Assembly: GCF_003076755.1 (NCBI RefSeq)
Contig: NZ_QDKM01000002.1
Location: 248,001-312,000 of the forward strand
From: Pararhodobacter oceanensis
GTDB lineage: Bacteria > Pseudomonadota > Alphaproteobacteria > Rhodobacterales > Rhodobacteraceae
Direction of reading: 5' to 3'
Length of the DNA: 64,000 nt
This document shows, piece after piece, positions 17,656 through 26,850 of the stretch. A program made the translations under genes and the position numbers. The notes under the pieces are model-generated. The model saw only the letters and a list, made by a program, of their open reading frames with translations. It was not told the origin of the DNA and searched no databases. The first letter of the stretch is position 1; each line of letters opens with the position of its first letter.

Positions 17656-18009
17656 CTAACGCGGCGCGATCCCCGCCTGCGGCAACAGAGTCGCGACTTT
17701 ATAGAGCAGGGTTTTCGCCGCCCGCGCGCGCGGATGCTCGGGATCATCGGCAATTGCGCGCAATGCCTCGCCCAGCACCTCGGCCTCATCCTGTGTCAGC
17801 GCGGTCGGCGGCAGCACCAAGGGCGTGCGCAGGATATAGCCGAGCCCGCGCTCGCCCTCGACCGGAATGCCGGTCGCCGCCATCATCGCCATATCGCGCC
17901 AGATCGTGCGGGTCGAGACGCCCATGCGGCTGGCCAGTTCGGCGGCGGTATGCAGCCGCCCGTCGCGCAATATCTGCACCAGATCATAAAGGCGTTGGTC
18001 GCGGTTCAT
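17656..18009 (-). CDS. Short HTH regulator, YafY-like but lacking the WYL domain
   Basis: A 117-residue protein. Residues 1-60 form a DeoR/HTH_11-type winged helix (RLYDLVQILRDGRLHTAAEL, ASRMGVSTRTIWRDMAMM) and GERGLGYILR. The remainder matches the linker of YafY-type regulators (LPPTALTQDEAEVLGEALRA). Those are normally over 220 residues with a C-terminal WYL ligand-binding domain; here the stop comes after the linker. ATG 18009 fits the domain start; upstream sequence in frame is Pro/Arg-rich and unlikely to be coding. It is divergent from tatA, with an inverted repeat in between. Confidence 0.75.
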   Translation of the reverse strand: MNRDQRLYDLVQILRDGRLHTAAELASRMGVSTRTIWRDMAMMAATGIPVEGERGLGYILRTPLVLPPTALTQDEAEVLGEALRAIADDPEHPRARAAKTLLYKVATLLPQAGIAPR

Positions 18010-18086
18010 CGGGCTGGCCTCGGGTTGGTCGCGGGTTGATCTGCGCCACCAGAGCGGCGGGGCAGGGGGTGCGAAGCGGGGGGCAA

Positions 18087-18104
18087 CTGACAAAATACTG
18101 TCAG
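18087..18104. promoter_or_regulatory. Operator-like inverted repeat CTGACA-N6-TGTCAG
   Basis: Perfect 6-bp arms (18087-18092 and 18099-18104) are separated by AAATAC. The site is 78 bases before the HTH regulator start and 129 before tatA. Sites of this shape are typical for YafY-type regulators, so autoregulation is likely, but this is inferred. Confidence 0.5.
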
Positions 18105-18232
18105 CAGAGCGGCAGCGCCAGCCCTCGATCACCCATATTCGGGCTTTGATCCGCGCGCGCTGCGGCCTAAACCTTGATCAGAACAGCGGCGGTGCATGGG
18201 TTCACCCCGCGCGACATACAAAGGAGCCCGCT

Positions 18233-18505
18233 ATGGCGACTGCAAATTTGGCCAATGCCATGTTCATCAATAATATCGGCCCTTGGGGCCTGCTGCTGAT
18301 CGGCGTCGTCATTCTGGTGATGTTCGGACGCGGCAAGGTCGCCGGTCTGATGGGTGAGGTCGGCAAGGGGATCACCGCATTCAAACGCGGGGTCAAGGAT
18401 GGCGCCGAAGAGCTGGAAAACCAGTCTGACGACACCGTGGCCAGCGCCACTGCGCGCGATGTCACCCCCGAGACGCCCCGCGACAACCCCTCGGATCGCG
18501 CCTGA
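18233..18505 (+). CDS. tatA: Sec-independent translocase subunit TatA
   Basis: A 90-residue TatA. It has one N-terminal membrane helix (GPWGLLLIGVVILVMFGRGK), then the amphipathic helix with GEVGKGITAFKRGVKDG, and a polar unstructured tail. It forms the pore part of the twin-arginine system, which exports folded proteins. AAGGAGC lies 6 bases before ATG. First gene of tatA-tatB-tatC. Confidence 0.93.
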   Translation: MATANLANAMFINNIGPWGLLLIGVVILVMFGRGKVAGLMGEVGKGITAFKRGVKDGAEELENQSDDTVASATARDVTPETPRDNPSDRA

Positions 18506-18575
18506 GCCCCGCTTGGCCTGACGCGCGCCTCTGATCGGGGCGGCGTGGGCCGGGCACAGACGCAAGGAGCGGGTT

Positions 18576-19262
18576 ATGTTGGACATCGGCATGTCCGAAA
18601 TGTTGATCGTCGGCGTTGTGGCGCTGATTGTGGTGGGTCCAAAGGACCTGCCCAAGATGTTTCATACCGTCGGCGAGGTGGTCGGCAAGGCCCGTGGCAT
18701 GGCGCGCGAGTTCCAAAGCGCGATGAATGCCGCCGCCAAAGAGGCCGGCGTGGGCGATCTGTCGAAGGATCTGCGCAACCTGAAATCGGGACGCGCGCTG
18801 AAAGATGCGGTCGGCTTTGACGATATCGACAAGGAAATGCGCGCTATCGAGCGTGACATGGATGATGTGCGCAAGGATCTGAACACCAAGGTTCTGCCCG
18901 ATGACGACAAACGCGCCGATGTGCCGCATATCGAGGCCTCCGACGATGAGGCCGAGGCGCTGGATGCCGAGATCGGCGCCGATGAGTTGGAAGCCGCCAG
19001 CCATGACGCCGAACTCGCGCGGCGCAACGAGGTGATGACGCAGGTCGAGGCCGCGCGTCTGGCCAAGGTCAAGAAATCCGAAGAGGCACGGCATAAGGCG
19101 GCGATGATCCGTTCGAAAAAGGACGCGAAGATCGACGCGATGGCGGCGTCGAAATCGCGCGCGGGCGACGCGGCTGCGACCCCGCCCAGCCCCCCAGCCA
19201 GCCCCGCGTCCACTCCTGAGGCCAGCGCGCCCGCGCCGCGCCCCGACACAGATGAAACCTGA
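18576..19262 (+). CDS. tatB: Sec-independent translocase subunit TatB
   Basis: A 228-residue TatB. The start [20 protein letters not shown] with GPKDLP is diagnostic: a short membrane helix with the hinge G-P. A long charged helical region (30-190) and a Pro/Ala/Ser tail follow. It is longer than E. coli TatB, mainly by the tail, which is usual in alphaproteobacteria. It forms the substrate receptor with TatC, whose gene starts 14 bases downstream. Confidence 0.93.
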   Translation: MLDIGMSEMLIVGVVALIVVGPKDLPKMFHTVGEVVGKARGMAREFQSAMNAAAKEAGVGDLSKDLRNLKSGRALKDAVGFDDIDKEMRAIERDMDDVRKDLNTKVLPDDDKRADVPHIEASDDEAEALDAEIGADELEAASHDAELARRNEVMTQVEAARLAKVKKSEEARHKAAMIRSKKDAKIDAMAASKSRAGDAAATPPSPPASPASTPEASAPAPRPDTDET

Positions 19263-19276
19263 GGGTCGTTCCGGTC

Positions 19277-20176
19277 ATGTCCACTAAAAGCACGTCCCCC
19301 GACCAGATCGAAGACAGCTCGGCGCCGCTGATCGAGCATCTCGCCGAGCTGCGCAACCGGATCATCAAGTCCTTGCTGGCGTTCATCGTCGCGATGATGC
19401 TTTGCTTCACGGTCTGGAGCCCGATCTTCAACTTCCTGACCAACCCGCTCTGCGAGGCGCTGATCGCCCGCGGGCAGGAATGCAACCTGATCCTGATCCA
19501 GCTGCAAGAGGGCTTCTTTGTCGCGATCAGCATCGCCATGCTGGGCGGCTTCGTGCTCGCCTTCCCGATCATTGCGTTCCAGCTTTGGCGCTTCGTCGCA
19601 CCGGGTCTGTATAAATCCGAAAAGGGCGCCTTCCTGCCCTTCCTGCTGGCCTCGCCCTTTATGTTCTTTCTCGGCGCGGCCTTTGCATTTTATGTCGTCA
19701 CGCCGATGGCTTACACGTTCTTTCTGAACTTCCAGCAGTTTGGTGGCGGCGAGGCGGTGGATGCCGCGAGCACTGCCGCCGGTGCTGCCGCGCCGGTCGA
19801 GGGCGAGACCGCGATTGACGCGTTGCAGCGCGCGGGCATCGCCTTTCAAGGCTCGGTCAATGAATACCTGCGGTTGACGACGAAATTCATCATCGCCTTC
19901 GGGCTGTGTTTCCAGTTGCCGGTACTGCTGACGCTGATGGGCAAGGCCGGTCTGGTCTCGGCCAAGGGGCTGCGCGCCGGTCGCAAATGGGCGGTGGTCG
20001 GCATTCTGGTGCTCGCCGCCGTGGTCACGCCGCCGGATGTGGTCTCGCAGATCGTGCTGTTTGTCGCGGTCTACGGGCTCTATGAGGTCTCGGTGATCCT
20101 TGTCGGGCGGGTCGAGAAAAAGCGCATCGCCCAGCTCAAGGCCGATGGACTGTGGGATGAAGACGACGAGCTATGA
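19277..20176 (+). CDS. tatC: Sec-independent translocase subunit TatC
   Basis: A 299-residue TatC with six predicted membrane segments. The conserved cytosolic start [16 protein letters not shown] contains the Glu and Arg residues used for twin-arginine signal recognition. Later blocks are [20 protein letters not shown] and [17 protein letters not shown] periplasmic insert rich in Gly and Ala (about residues 155-180) is longer than in E. coli. The stop overlaps the next start (ATGA). Confidence 0.94.
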   Translation: MSTKSTSPDQIEDSSAPLIEHLAELRNRIIKSLLAFIVAMMLCFTVWSPIFNFLTNPLCEALIARGQECNLILIQLQEGFFVAISIAMLGGFVLAFPIIAFQLWRFVAPGLYKSEKGAFLPFLLASPFMFFLGAAFAFYVVTPMAYTFFLNFQQFGGGEAVDAASTAAGAAAPVEGETAIDALQRAGIAFQGSVNEYLRLTTKFIIAFGLCFQLPVLLTLMGKAGLVSAKGLRAGRKWAVVGILVLAAVVTPPDVVSQIVLFVAVYGLYEVSVILVGRVEKKRIAQLKADGLWDEDDEL

Positions 20177-21015
20177 GTGACGAAATTCTGATCCGTATTG
20201 CCGAGGCGCTCGAGCGGCAGTTCCCGCCGCCCGCCGAAGCCCCCGATTTCACCGCCGCCGATGCTTTCGTCTGGCAGACCGCGCCCGACCGGCTGGAACC
20301 GGTGGCGCAGGTCAACCGCGTGCCGCTGGAACTGCTGCACGGGATCGACCGTGTGCGCAACATCCTGCTGGAGAACACGCTGCAATTCGCCCAAGGCTTT
20401 GCGGCGAATAATGCGCTGTTGTGGGGTGCGCGGGGGATGGGGAAATCCTCCTTGATCAAGGCGGTGCATGCCGAAGTGCTGGCGCGCGACTTGCCTTGCA
20501 CATTGGTGGAAATCCAGCGCGAGGATCTGCCCTCGGTCGGTCGTCTGCTCGCCCATCTGCGCGAGGCGCCCGAGCAGCGTTTCGTGCTGTTCTGCGACGA
20601 TTTGAGTTTCTCGCATGACGACCAGCACTATAAATCTCTCAAGGCGCTACTGGATGGCGGGATCGAGGGGCGTCCGGCGAATGTGATCCTCTATGCGACC
20701 TCGAACCGCCGCCATCTGATGCCGCGCGATATGATCGAGAACGAGCGTTCCTCGGCGATCAGCCCCTCCGAGGCGGTCGAAGAAAAGGTGTCGCTCTCGG
20801 ATCGTTTCGGGCTTTGGCTGGGCTTCCATCCCTGCTCGCAGGACGAATATCTGGCGATGATCGACGGCTATATTCAGGCTTGGGGATTGCAGGTTGATCC
20901 GGTGACCCTGCGCGCCGAGGCGATTGAATGGCAGGCCACGCGCGGCTCGCGCTCGGGTCGTGTGGCCTGGCAGTTCTTTAGCGATCTCGCGGGGCGGCTG
21001 GGCCATCGTTTGTAG
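20173..21015 (+). CDS. DUF815-family AAA+ ATPase
   Basis: A 280-residue predicted ATPase. A Walker A motif GARGMGKSS lies near residue 85 and a Walker B-like [10 protein letters not shown] near 138. TSNRRHLMP and SGRVAWQF are typical DUF815 blocks. The biochemical role is unknown in this family. It is translationally coupled to tatC by ATGA, but there is no sequence evidence that it acts in Tat export. Confidence 0.85.
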   Translation: MSDEILIRIAEALERQFPPPAEAPDFTAADAFVWQTAPDRLEPVAQVNRVPLELLHGIDRVRNILLENTLQFAQGFAANNALLWGARGMGKSSLIKAVHAEVLARDLPCTLVEIQREDLPSVGRLLAHLREAPEQRFVLFCDDLSFSHDDQHYKSLKALLDGGIEGRPANVILYATSNRRHLMPRDMIENERSSAISPSEAVEEKVSLSDRFGLWLGFHPCSQDEYLAMIDGYIQAWGLQVDPVTLRAEAIEWQATRGSRSGRVAWQFFSDLAGRLGHRL

Positions 21016-21018
21016 CGG

Positions 21019-21095
21019 GCCGTAGGGTGTGTGCTCTGCACGCACCGTCATAGCTGCCATCTGTTTCGGTGCGTGCAAAGCACACACCCTACGGC
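21019..21095. repeat. 28-bp inverted repeat between convergent genes
   Basis: Arms 21019-21046 and 21068-21095 are complementary over 28 bases with one mismatch, loop 21 bases. Each arm contains GTAGGGTGTGTGC and CGCACC and can itself fold. TTTT follows at 21096-21099. It lies between the stops of the DUF815 gene and the DUF1499 gene, so it can end transcription from both sides. A related half-copy is at 28572-28596. Confidence 0.75.
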
Positions 21096-21111
21096 TTTTA
21101 CCCCCTGTGGT

Positions 21112-21537
21112 TCATTCGGGCAGCGCCCCCAGCCAGCGCCGCAGCCGCGCGCGGTTGACGCCCATATCGCTATGACCAAAGCGCGAGCGCGAGAAGGCGA
21201 GCACTCGGGTGCCCTCGCCCTCGGGCTGCAGCCGGATGCTGATGAAATCGGGATAGCCCATCACCCGCGTGCGCACGATCCAGGTGCCATGGCGCTCATC
21301 TCCTGCGATCCGTCGCGCGCCCTCGGCCTCGGCAATCGAAGAAATCGCCGCCGCCACCTGATCCGGCACGAGGCTGGTGACGCGGTCAACCCGTGCGAAA
21401 TTCGGGGTGGAGGGATCGGGGGCCGCGGCCGGATCAACATGCCAATATGTGGCGTCATTGGGCGCAATCCGCACCCAGATCGCAAAGCCGGCGACGGCCA
21501 AAGCCACGGCCACGAGGAGTATCGTCAATATCGTCAT
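21112..21537 (-). CDS. DUF1499 family membrane-anchored protein
   Basis: A 141-residue protein with an N-terminal signal anchor (ILTILLVAVALAVAGFAIWV) and a DUF1499 body (RVTSLVPDQVAAAISSIA, WIVRTRVMGYPDFISIRL, SRSRFGHSDMGVNRARLRRW). The family is conserved but of unknown function. ATG 21537 is chosen because GAGGG lies 6 bases before it; ATG 21549 is the alternative. The product probably faces the periplasm. Confidence 0.75.
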   Translation of the reverse strand: MTILTILLVAVALAVAGFAIWVRIAPNDATYWHVDPAAAPDPSTPNFARVDRVTSLVPDQVAAAISSIAEAEGARRIAGDERHGTWIVRTRVMGYPDFISIRLQPEGEGTRVLAFSRSRFGHSDMGVNRARLRRWLGALPE

Positions 21538-21625
21538 CGTGGCCCTCATCGGCTGTTTCAGTGCCCTGCTACAGGGCGGAATAGCGCTGAGGGTAGCGCT
21601 TGCGGGTCAGCCGTCAACCGACCTC

Positions 21626-22591
21626 TCACCCCTGACGCCGCGTCCAGCCATAGAGGCACATGATCTCCATCGCCACATGCGCGCCTGCCACCGCCGTGGC
21701 GCCGGTCGGATCATAGGGCGGCGAGACCTCGACGACATCGCCGCCGGTCAGGTTGATCCCCGCCAGACCGCGCAGGATCGCCGCCGCCTGCCAGCTGGCC
21801 AGCCCGCCCCAGACCGGCGTGCCGGTGCCCGGCGCGAACGCCGGATCGAGCGCGTCGATGTCAAATGTCAGATAGCTCGGCGCATCGCCGACGATCTCGC
21901 GCACGCGGTCCGCCACCGCTGGCGGGCCGATCTGATGCGCCTCGGCGGCGTCGATGACATTGAAGCCCAGATAATCGGGGCATTCCGTGCGAATCCCGAT
22001 CTGCACCGAGTTCGCGGCATCCACATAGCCCTGTTTCACCGCCTTATACATCATCGTGCCATGGTCGATGCGGCTCATATCATCATCGGCCCAAAGGTCG
22101 GAATGGGCGTCAAACTGGATCACCCGCAGCGGGCCGAACTTCTCAAAATGCGCGCGCAGGATCGGCAGGGTGATAAAATGATCCCCGCCCAAGACCAGCG
22201 AGCCCGCCCCCGCCGCCAGTATCCGCTGAATATGCGCATGCAGCGCATCGGGGAAATCCGCAACCTTGGCATAATCAAACGCCAGATCGCCGTAATCGAC
22301 GACGCTAAACTCGCTGAGCGGATCATAGCCCCAGCCATAGGGCGGATCATAGGGCTGCAGGGTCGAGGCCTCGCGGATCGCGCGCGGTCCGAAACGGGTG
22401 CCGGGGCGATGGGTCACTGCCTGATCAAAGGGCACGCCGGTGACGGCCAGATCGACGCCCGCCAGATCCTTGGAATAGCGCCGCCGCAGAAAGCTGACCG
22501 CGCCGCCAAAGGCATTCTCATAGGCCAACCCGCGCGTGTCGCGCCGGGTGAAAGCCCCGTCAACTTCGGTCTTGGCGTCCTCAAGAGCCAT
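21626..22591 (-). CDS. speB: Agmatinase-family ureohydrolase
   Basis: A 321-residue member of the arginase/agmatinase family, Mn-dependent enzymes that remove urea from guanidino compounds. Metal-binding motifs are complete: GGDHF, DAHSD and FDIDALDPAFAPGTGTP. Agmatinase is the best-fitting member (agmatine to putrescine), but guanidinobutyrase or another guanidino-acid hydrolase cannot be excluded from sequence. It is divergent from glmU. Confidence 0.85.
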   Translation of the reverse strand: MALEDAKTEVDGAFTRRDTRGLAYENAFGGAVSFLRRRYSKDLAGVDLAVTGVPFDQAVTHRPGTRFGPRAIREASTLQPYDPPYGWGYDPLSEFSVVDYGDLAFDYAKVADFPDALHAHIQRILAAGAGSLVLGGDHFITLPILRAHFEKFGPLRVIQFDAHSDLWADDDMSRIDHGTMMYKAVKQGYVDAANSVQIGIRTECPDYLGFNVIDAAEAHQIGPPAVADRVREIVGDAPSYLTFDIDALDPAFAPGTGTPVWGGLASWQAAAILRGLAGINLTGGDVVEVSPPYDPTGATAVAGAHVAMEIMCLYGWTRRQG

Positions 22592-22711
22592 GCTCGTCTC
22601 CTCACCCGATTCAGCACAATGTGAGAAAAATTTGCCTCAACCGCAAGCCGTCCGATTGCGCGGTGGTTCGCTTGTGTTTCAGCCTGTCACGCGCTGTGAT
22701 CGGGGCTCGCC

Positions 22712-22739
22712 TTGCAAAGCGCCGCAACATGGCTAAAAC
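22712..22739 (+). promoter_or_regulatory. Predicted glmU promoter
   Basis: TTGCAA (22712-22717) and TAAAAC (22734-22739) are 16 bases apart and lie about 31 bases upstream of the glmU start. The boxes resemble those before tRNA-His and the SRP RNA in this window. Confidence 0.4.
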
Positions 22740-22770
22740 GGGCGTTATTCTAGCAAGGTTTAATGCATTT

Positions 22771-24123
22771 ATGACGATCTCTGTGGTGATCCTCGCTGCC
22801 GGTATGGGCAGCCGAATGAATTCCGATTTGCCGAAAGTTTTACATAAGCTGGGCGGCGCGCCCTTGGTGGCCCATGCGATGCATGCCGCGCAGGCGCTGG
22901 ACCCCGAGCGAATGGTGGTGGTCACCGGCCACGGTGCCGAAGCAGTGGCGAAAGCCGCGCGGGCGCAGAACCCCGATGTCTTGCTGGCCCATCAGGCCGA
23001 ACAAAACGGCACCGCCCATGCCGTCGCCCAAGCCCGCGAGGCGCTCAAGGGTGTGACGGGCGATGTGGTGGTGCTCTATGGCGACACCCCGTTTGTGCGC
23101 AGCGAAACCATTGAGGCGATGCTCGAGGCGCGCAAAGATCACGCGGTGGTGGTGCTGGGCTTCGAGGCCGAGGATCCGGGCCGCTATGGGCGCTTGGTGA
23201 TGGAAGGCGAGGCGCTCTCGCGGATTGTCGAGTTCAAGGATGCAAGCGAGGCCGAGCGTGCGATAACCCTTTGTAATTCCGGCGTGATCTGCGCTGATGC
23301 GGGCGCACTCTTCGAGCTGATCGACGCCGTCGGCAATGACAATGCCTCGGGCGAATTCTATCTGACCGATATCGTCGGACTGGCCCGCGACCAGGGGCAA
23401 TCGGTGGGCGTGGTGCGCTGCGACGAGGCGGAAACCTTGGGCATCAACACCCGCGAAGAACTCGCCGGTGCCGAGGCCGCGTTTCAGGCCCGTATGCGCG
23501 CCGAAGCCTATGAGGACGGCGTCACCCTGATCGCCCCTGAGACCATCCATTTCGCCCTTGGCACCACCATTGGCCGTGATTCTATGATCGGCCCGAATGT
23601 CGTATTCGGCCCCGGTGTGACGATTGAATCCGGCGTCACCGTGCGCGCATTCTGCCATCTTGAAGGCTGTCATATCAGCCGCGGCGCCGAGGTCGGCCCC
23701 TTCGCGCGCCTGCGCCCCGGTGCGGAACTGGCCGAGGATGTCCATATCGGCAATTTTGTCGAGATCAAAAACGCGATGCTCGATCAGGGCGCTAAGGTTA
23801 ACCATCTTTCCTATATCGGTGATGCCGATATCGGCGAGCGCACAAATATCGGCGCCGGCACGATCACCTGTAATTATGACGGCGTGTTCAAACATCGCAC
23901 GACCATCGGCGCGCGGGCCTTTATCGGCTCGGACACCATGCTGGTGGCGCCGGTGCGGATCGGCAATGACGCGATGACCGGCTCGGGCTCGGTGATCACC
24001 GAGGATGTGCCCGACGGCGCGCTGGCGCTGGAACGCAGCGCCCAAACCACCAAACCGGGGCTGGCCCTGAGACTGATGCAAAGACTGCGCGCCCTAAAGG
24101 CCAAGCAGCAAAAGGAGACCTGA
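22771..24123 (+). CDS. glmU: Bifunctional GlcNAc-1-phosphate uridyltransferase / GlcN-1-P acetyltransferase
   Basis: A 450-residue GlmU that makes UDP-GlcNAc for peptidoglycan and lipid A. The N-terminal pyrophosphorylase domain (about 1-230) has AAGMGSRMNSDLPKVLHKLG and LYGDTPFV. The C-terminal left-handed beta helix has NHLSYIGDADIGERTNIGAG and TCNYDG. ATG 22771 matches the family start; the upstream in-frame extension covers the promoter. glmS follows after 2 bases, so both steps of amino-sugar supply are co-transcribed. Confidence 0.95.
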   Translation: MTISVVILAAGMGSRMNSDLPKVLHKLGGAPLVAHAMHAAQALDPERMVVVTGHGAEAVAKAARAQNPDVLLAHQAEQNGTAHAVAQAREALKGVTGDVVVLYGDTPFVRSETIEAMLEARKDHAVVVLGFEAEDPGRYGRLVMEGEALSRIVEFKDASEAERAITLCNSGVICADAGALFELIDAVGNDNASGEFYLTDIVGLARDQGQSVGVVRCDEAETLGINTREELAGAEAAFQARMRAEAYEDGVTLIAPETIHFALGTTIGRDSMIGPNVVFGPGVTIESGVTVRAFCHLEGCHISRGAEVGPFARLRPGAELAEDVHIGNFVEIKNAMLDQGAKVNHLSYIGDADIGERTNIGAGTITCNYDGVFKHRTTIGARAFIGSDTMLVAPVRIGNDAMTGSGSVITEDVPDGALALERSAQTTKPGLALRLMQRLRALKAKQQKET

Positions 24124-24125
24124 CT

Positions 24126-25943
24126 ATGTGCGGAATTATTGGCGTTCTGGGCAAGAATCAGGTCGCACCCCTGATCCTCGAGGCGCTCAAGCGGTTGGAA
24201 TATCGCGGTTATGACAGCGCCGGGATTGCCACGATTAATGAGGGCGCGCTGGATCGGCGCCGCGCGGTCGGCAAGCTGATCAACCTGTCGGATGCTTTGG
24301 TGCATGAGCCGCTCGCTGGTCGCGCGGGCATCGGCCATACCCGCTGGGCCACACACGGCGCGCCGACCAAAGCCAATGCGCATCCGCACCGGTCGGGTGG
24401 CGTGACGGTGGTGCACAACGGGATTATCGAGAATTTCCGCGCCCTGCGCGAGGAACTCGCCGCCAAGGGGCTGGCCGCCGAAACCGAGACCGATACCGAG
24501 ACCATCGCCCATCTGACGCGGCTGCATCTCGACGCGGGCATGACCCCCGCCGATGCGGTCGCGGCCACGCTCGCGCGGCTTGAGGGCGCCTTTGCGCTAG
24601 CATTCCTGTTCGAGGGCGAGGACGATCTGATGATCGGCGCCCGCAAAGGCTCGCCGTTGGCGGTGGGCCATGGCAATGGCGAGATGTTCCTTGGTTCCGA
24701 CGCCATCGCTTTGGCCCCGATGACCGATATGGTCACCTATCTGGAAGAGGGCGACTGGGTCGTGCTGACCCGCGACAGCATCCAGATATTCGACGAGAAG
24801 GGCCGCCGCGCCAACCGTCCTGCCACCCGCATCCGGCTGGATCAGGTGCAGGTCGACAAGGCCGGTCACAAGCATTTCATGGCCAAGGAGATCGCCGAGC
24901 AACCGGCAATCCTGCGCGCCGCGCTGGAATTCTATACCGACCCCAAAACCGGCGAGTTAGTGCTGCCCGAAGAGGTCGATTTCCGCGACTGCGACCGTCT
25001 GGTGATGATCGCCTGCGGCACCGGCCATTACGCGACACAGGTGGCGAAATATTGGTTCGAGCAGCTCGCCGGTCTACCGGTCGAGACCGATATCGCCTCG
25101 GAATACCGCTATCGCCAGCCAGTCATGGGCGCCCGCAACATCGGGATTTTCGTCAGCCAATCGGGCGAAACTGCCGATACCTTGGCTGCTCTGCGCCATA
25201 TGCAGGGCAATGTCGCGCAGACTATCGGGGTGATCAACGTTGGCACTTCCTCGATTGCCCGCGAAACCGATGTCTCGCTGTCGATCCACGCCGGACCCGA
25301 GATCAGCGTTGCTTCGACCAAAGGCTTCACCGCGCAAATATTGGTGCTCTTGCTGCTGGCACTCAAGGCCGGACGCGACCGCGGCACGCTCTCGCCCGAT
25401 CAGGTGCGCGGCCATATGGAGACCCTGCGCAGCCTGCCGTCGCTGATGGCGCAGGCGATGGACCAAGAGAGCGCCATCGAGATGCTCGCCGGACGTATCG
25501 CGGAATCGCGCAACGCTTTGTTCCTTGGCCGCGGGATCATGTATCCACTGGCTCTGGAGGCGGCGCTGAAGCTCAAGGAGTTGAGCTATATCCACGCCGA
25601 GGGCTATGCCGCGGGCGAACTCAAGCACGGACCGATTGCGCTGATCGACAAGTCGATGCCGGTGATCGTGCTGGCACCGCGTGATGCGCTCTATGACAAA
25701 ACGATTTCCAATATGCAGGAGATCATGGCGCGGCAGGGACCGGTGATCCTGATGTCGGACGAAGCCGGTCTCTCTGAGGCGGGCGAGGTCTGGGCCTCGC
25801 TGGCGATGCCCACGGTGCCCGAGTTGCTGACCCCGTTTGTCTATTCGGTTCCGGCGCAACTCCTGTCCTATCACACGGCTCTGGCGCGCGGCACCGATGT
25901 TGACCAGCCGCGCAACCTCGCCAAATCGGTGACCGTCGAGTGA
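24126..25943 (+). CDS. glmS: Glutamine-fructose-6-phosphate aminotransferase (isomerizing)
   Basis: A 605-residue GlmS that forms glucosamine-6-phosphate from fructose-6-P and glutamine. The nucleophilic Cys2 in MCGIIGVLG opens the glutaminase domain (about 1-220, with GHTRWATHGAP). Two SIS sugar-isomerase domains follow (SQSGETADTLAAL, STKGFTAQ, YAAGELKHGPIALID), ending in PRNLAKSVTVE. No glmS ribozyme-sized leader exists, since glmU ends 2 bases upstream. Confidence 0.96.
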   Translation: MCGIIGVLGKNQVAPLILEALKRLEYRGYDSAGIATINEGALDRRRAVGKLINLSDALVHEPLAGRAGIGHTRWATHGAPTKANAHPHRSGGVTVVHNGIIENFRALREELAAKGLAAETETDTETIAHLTRLHLDAGMTPADAVAATLARLEGAFALAFLFEGEDDLMIGARKGSPLAVGHGNGEMFLGSDAIALAPMTDMVTYLEEGDWVVLTRDSIQIFDEKGRRANRPATRIRLDQVQVDKAGHKHFMAKEIAEQPAILRAALEFYTDPKTGELVLPEEVDFRDCDRLVMIACGTGHYATQVAKYWFEQLAGLPVETDIASEYRYRQPVMGARNIGIFVSQSGETADTLAALRHMQGNVAQTIGVINVGTSSIARETDVSLSIHAGPEISVASTKGFTAQILVLLLLALKAGRDRGTLSPDQVRGHMETLRSLPSLMAQAMDQESAIEMLAGRIAESRNALFLGRGIMYPLALEAALKLKELSYIHAEGYAAGELKHGPIALIDKSMPVIVLAPRDALYDKTISNMQEIMARQGPVILMSDEAGLSEAGEVWASLAMPTVPELLTPFVYSVPAQLLSYHTALARGTDVDQPRNLAKSVTVE

Positions 25944-26635
25944 GCGGCGACGTCACCCCAGACGCCGCGCTAGAGGCGCTGGCGGCGCTGGGCGATCCTG
26001 CCCGCGCCGGTGAGATGGCGCGCTATCACAAGATCGACCGCTCCTATCTGGGGCTGGGCAACCCGCAGGTTGATGATCTGGTGCGCGACTGGCGCGCGGC
26101 CTGTTCCGTTGAGGGGCGGGTCGCGCTGGCGGCGGGATTGTGGGAGAGCAATATCCACGAGGCGATGATCGCCGCCAGCAAACTCCTCACCCAAGCGCGC
26201 ATCCGGCCTGACGACACACCGGCATGGGAATTGATCGCCAGCTGGGTCGATGGGTTCGAGGGCTGGGCGGTGGCCGATCACGCCTGTTCGGCGGGCGGGC
26301 GGCGGTTGGTGGCGGATCCCGCGCGGCTTGATACGGTCGAGGGCTGGACCAGTCATCCCAACATGTGGGCGCGCCGCGCGGCGCTGGTGATGACCCTGCC
26401 TTGGGCGCGGCTCAACCATCCCAAACCGCATGAAACCGAGGCGCGTTTGCGTATTCTCGGCTGGGCCGAGGGCTATGCCGAAGACCACGATTGGTTCATC
26501 CAGAAATCCATCGGCTGGTGGCTGCGCGAACTCTCGAAACACGCGCCCGAGCTGACCCGCGACTGGATCGCGGAGCATGGCGCGCGGCTTAAACCCTTTG
26601 CCGCCCGCGAGGCGCTGCGCAAAATCGGCGGTTAG
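25940..26635 (+). CDS. DNA alkylation repair protein (AlkD-like HEAT repeats)
   Basis: A 231-residue all-helical protein of the DNA alkylation repair family. Visible blocks are KIDRSYLGLGNPQVDDLVRD, LWESNIHEAMIAASKLL and WARRAALVMTLPWA, and a late AEDHDWFIQKSIGWWLRELS typical of the AlkC/AlkD superfamily. Members excise alkylated bases without base flipping. It starts with GTG overlapping the glmS stop (GTGA), so it is co-translated with amino-sugar genes; the reason is unclear. Confidence 0.85.
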   Translation: MSGDVTPDAALEALAALGDPARAGEMARYHKIDRSYLGLGNPQVDDLVRDWRAACSVEGRVALAAGLWESNIHEAMIAASKLLTQARIRPDDTPAWELIASWVDGFEGWAVADHACSAGGRRLVADPARLDTVEGWTSHPNMWARRAALVMTLPWARLNHPKPHETEARLRILGWAEGYAEDHDWFIQKSIGWWLRELSKHAPELTRDWIAEHGARLKPFAAREALRKIGG

Positions 26636-26700
26636 TCGCGGCGGTTTTGGGCGGCGGAGGGCTAGGCGAAGGATTTGTGATTTTGCGCGCTCTGAGCGGA

Positions 26701-26715
26701 GAAACCGGCGGTTTC
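26701..26715. promoter_or_regulatory. Palindrome GAAACCG-G-CGGTTTC upstream of aldolase gene
   Basis: A perfect 7-bp inverted repeat with one central base lies about 136 bases upstream of the aldolase start in a 215-base gap. Its symmetry suits a dimeric regulator. No confident promoter boxes are seen beside it. Confidence 0.35.
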
Positions 26716-26850
26716 GGGGCATTCAGGCGCGAATTTACCGGATTGGCGAAAATATTTCCGACTTTGGGCGCTAACGACCTGCATGCGCCATTGTCGGAAC
26801 ACATTTCGCCGCGTATCCGTTTTTCAACAGAAAATCAGAAGGGGACAGCC

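Noticed and set aside
24100-24126. A glmS ribozyme or riboswitch
   Set aside because: Only two bases separate glmU and glmS, so there is no leader to hold one.
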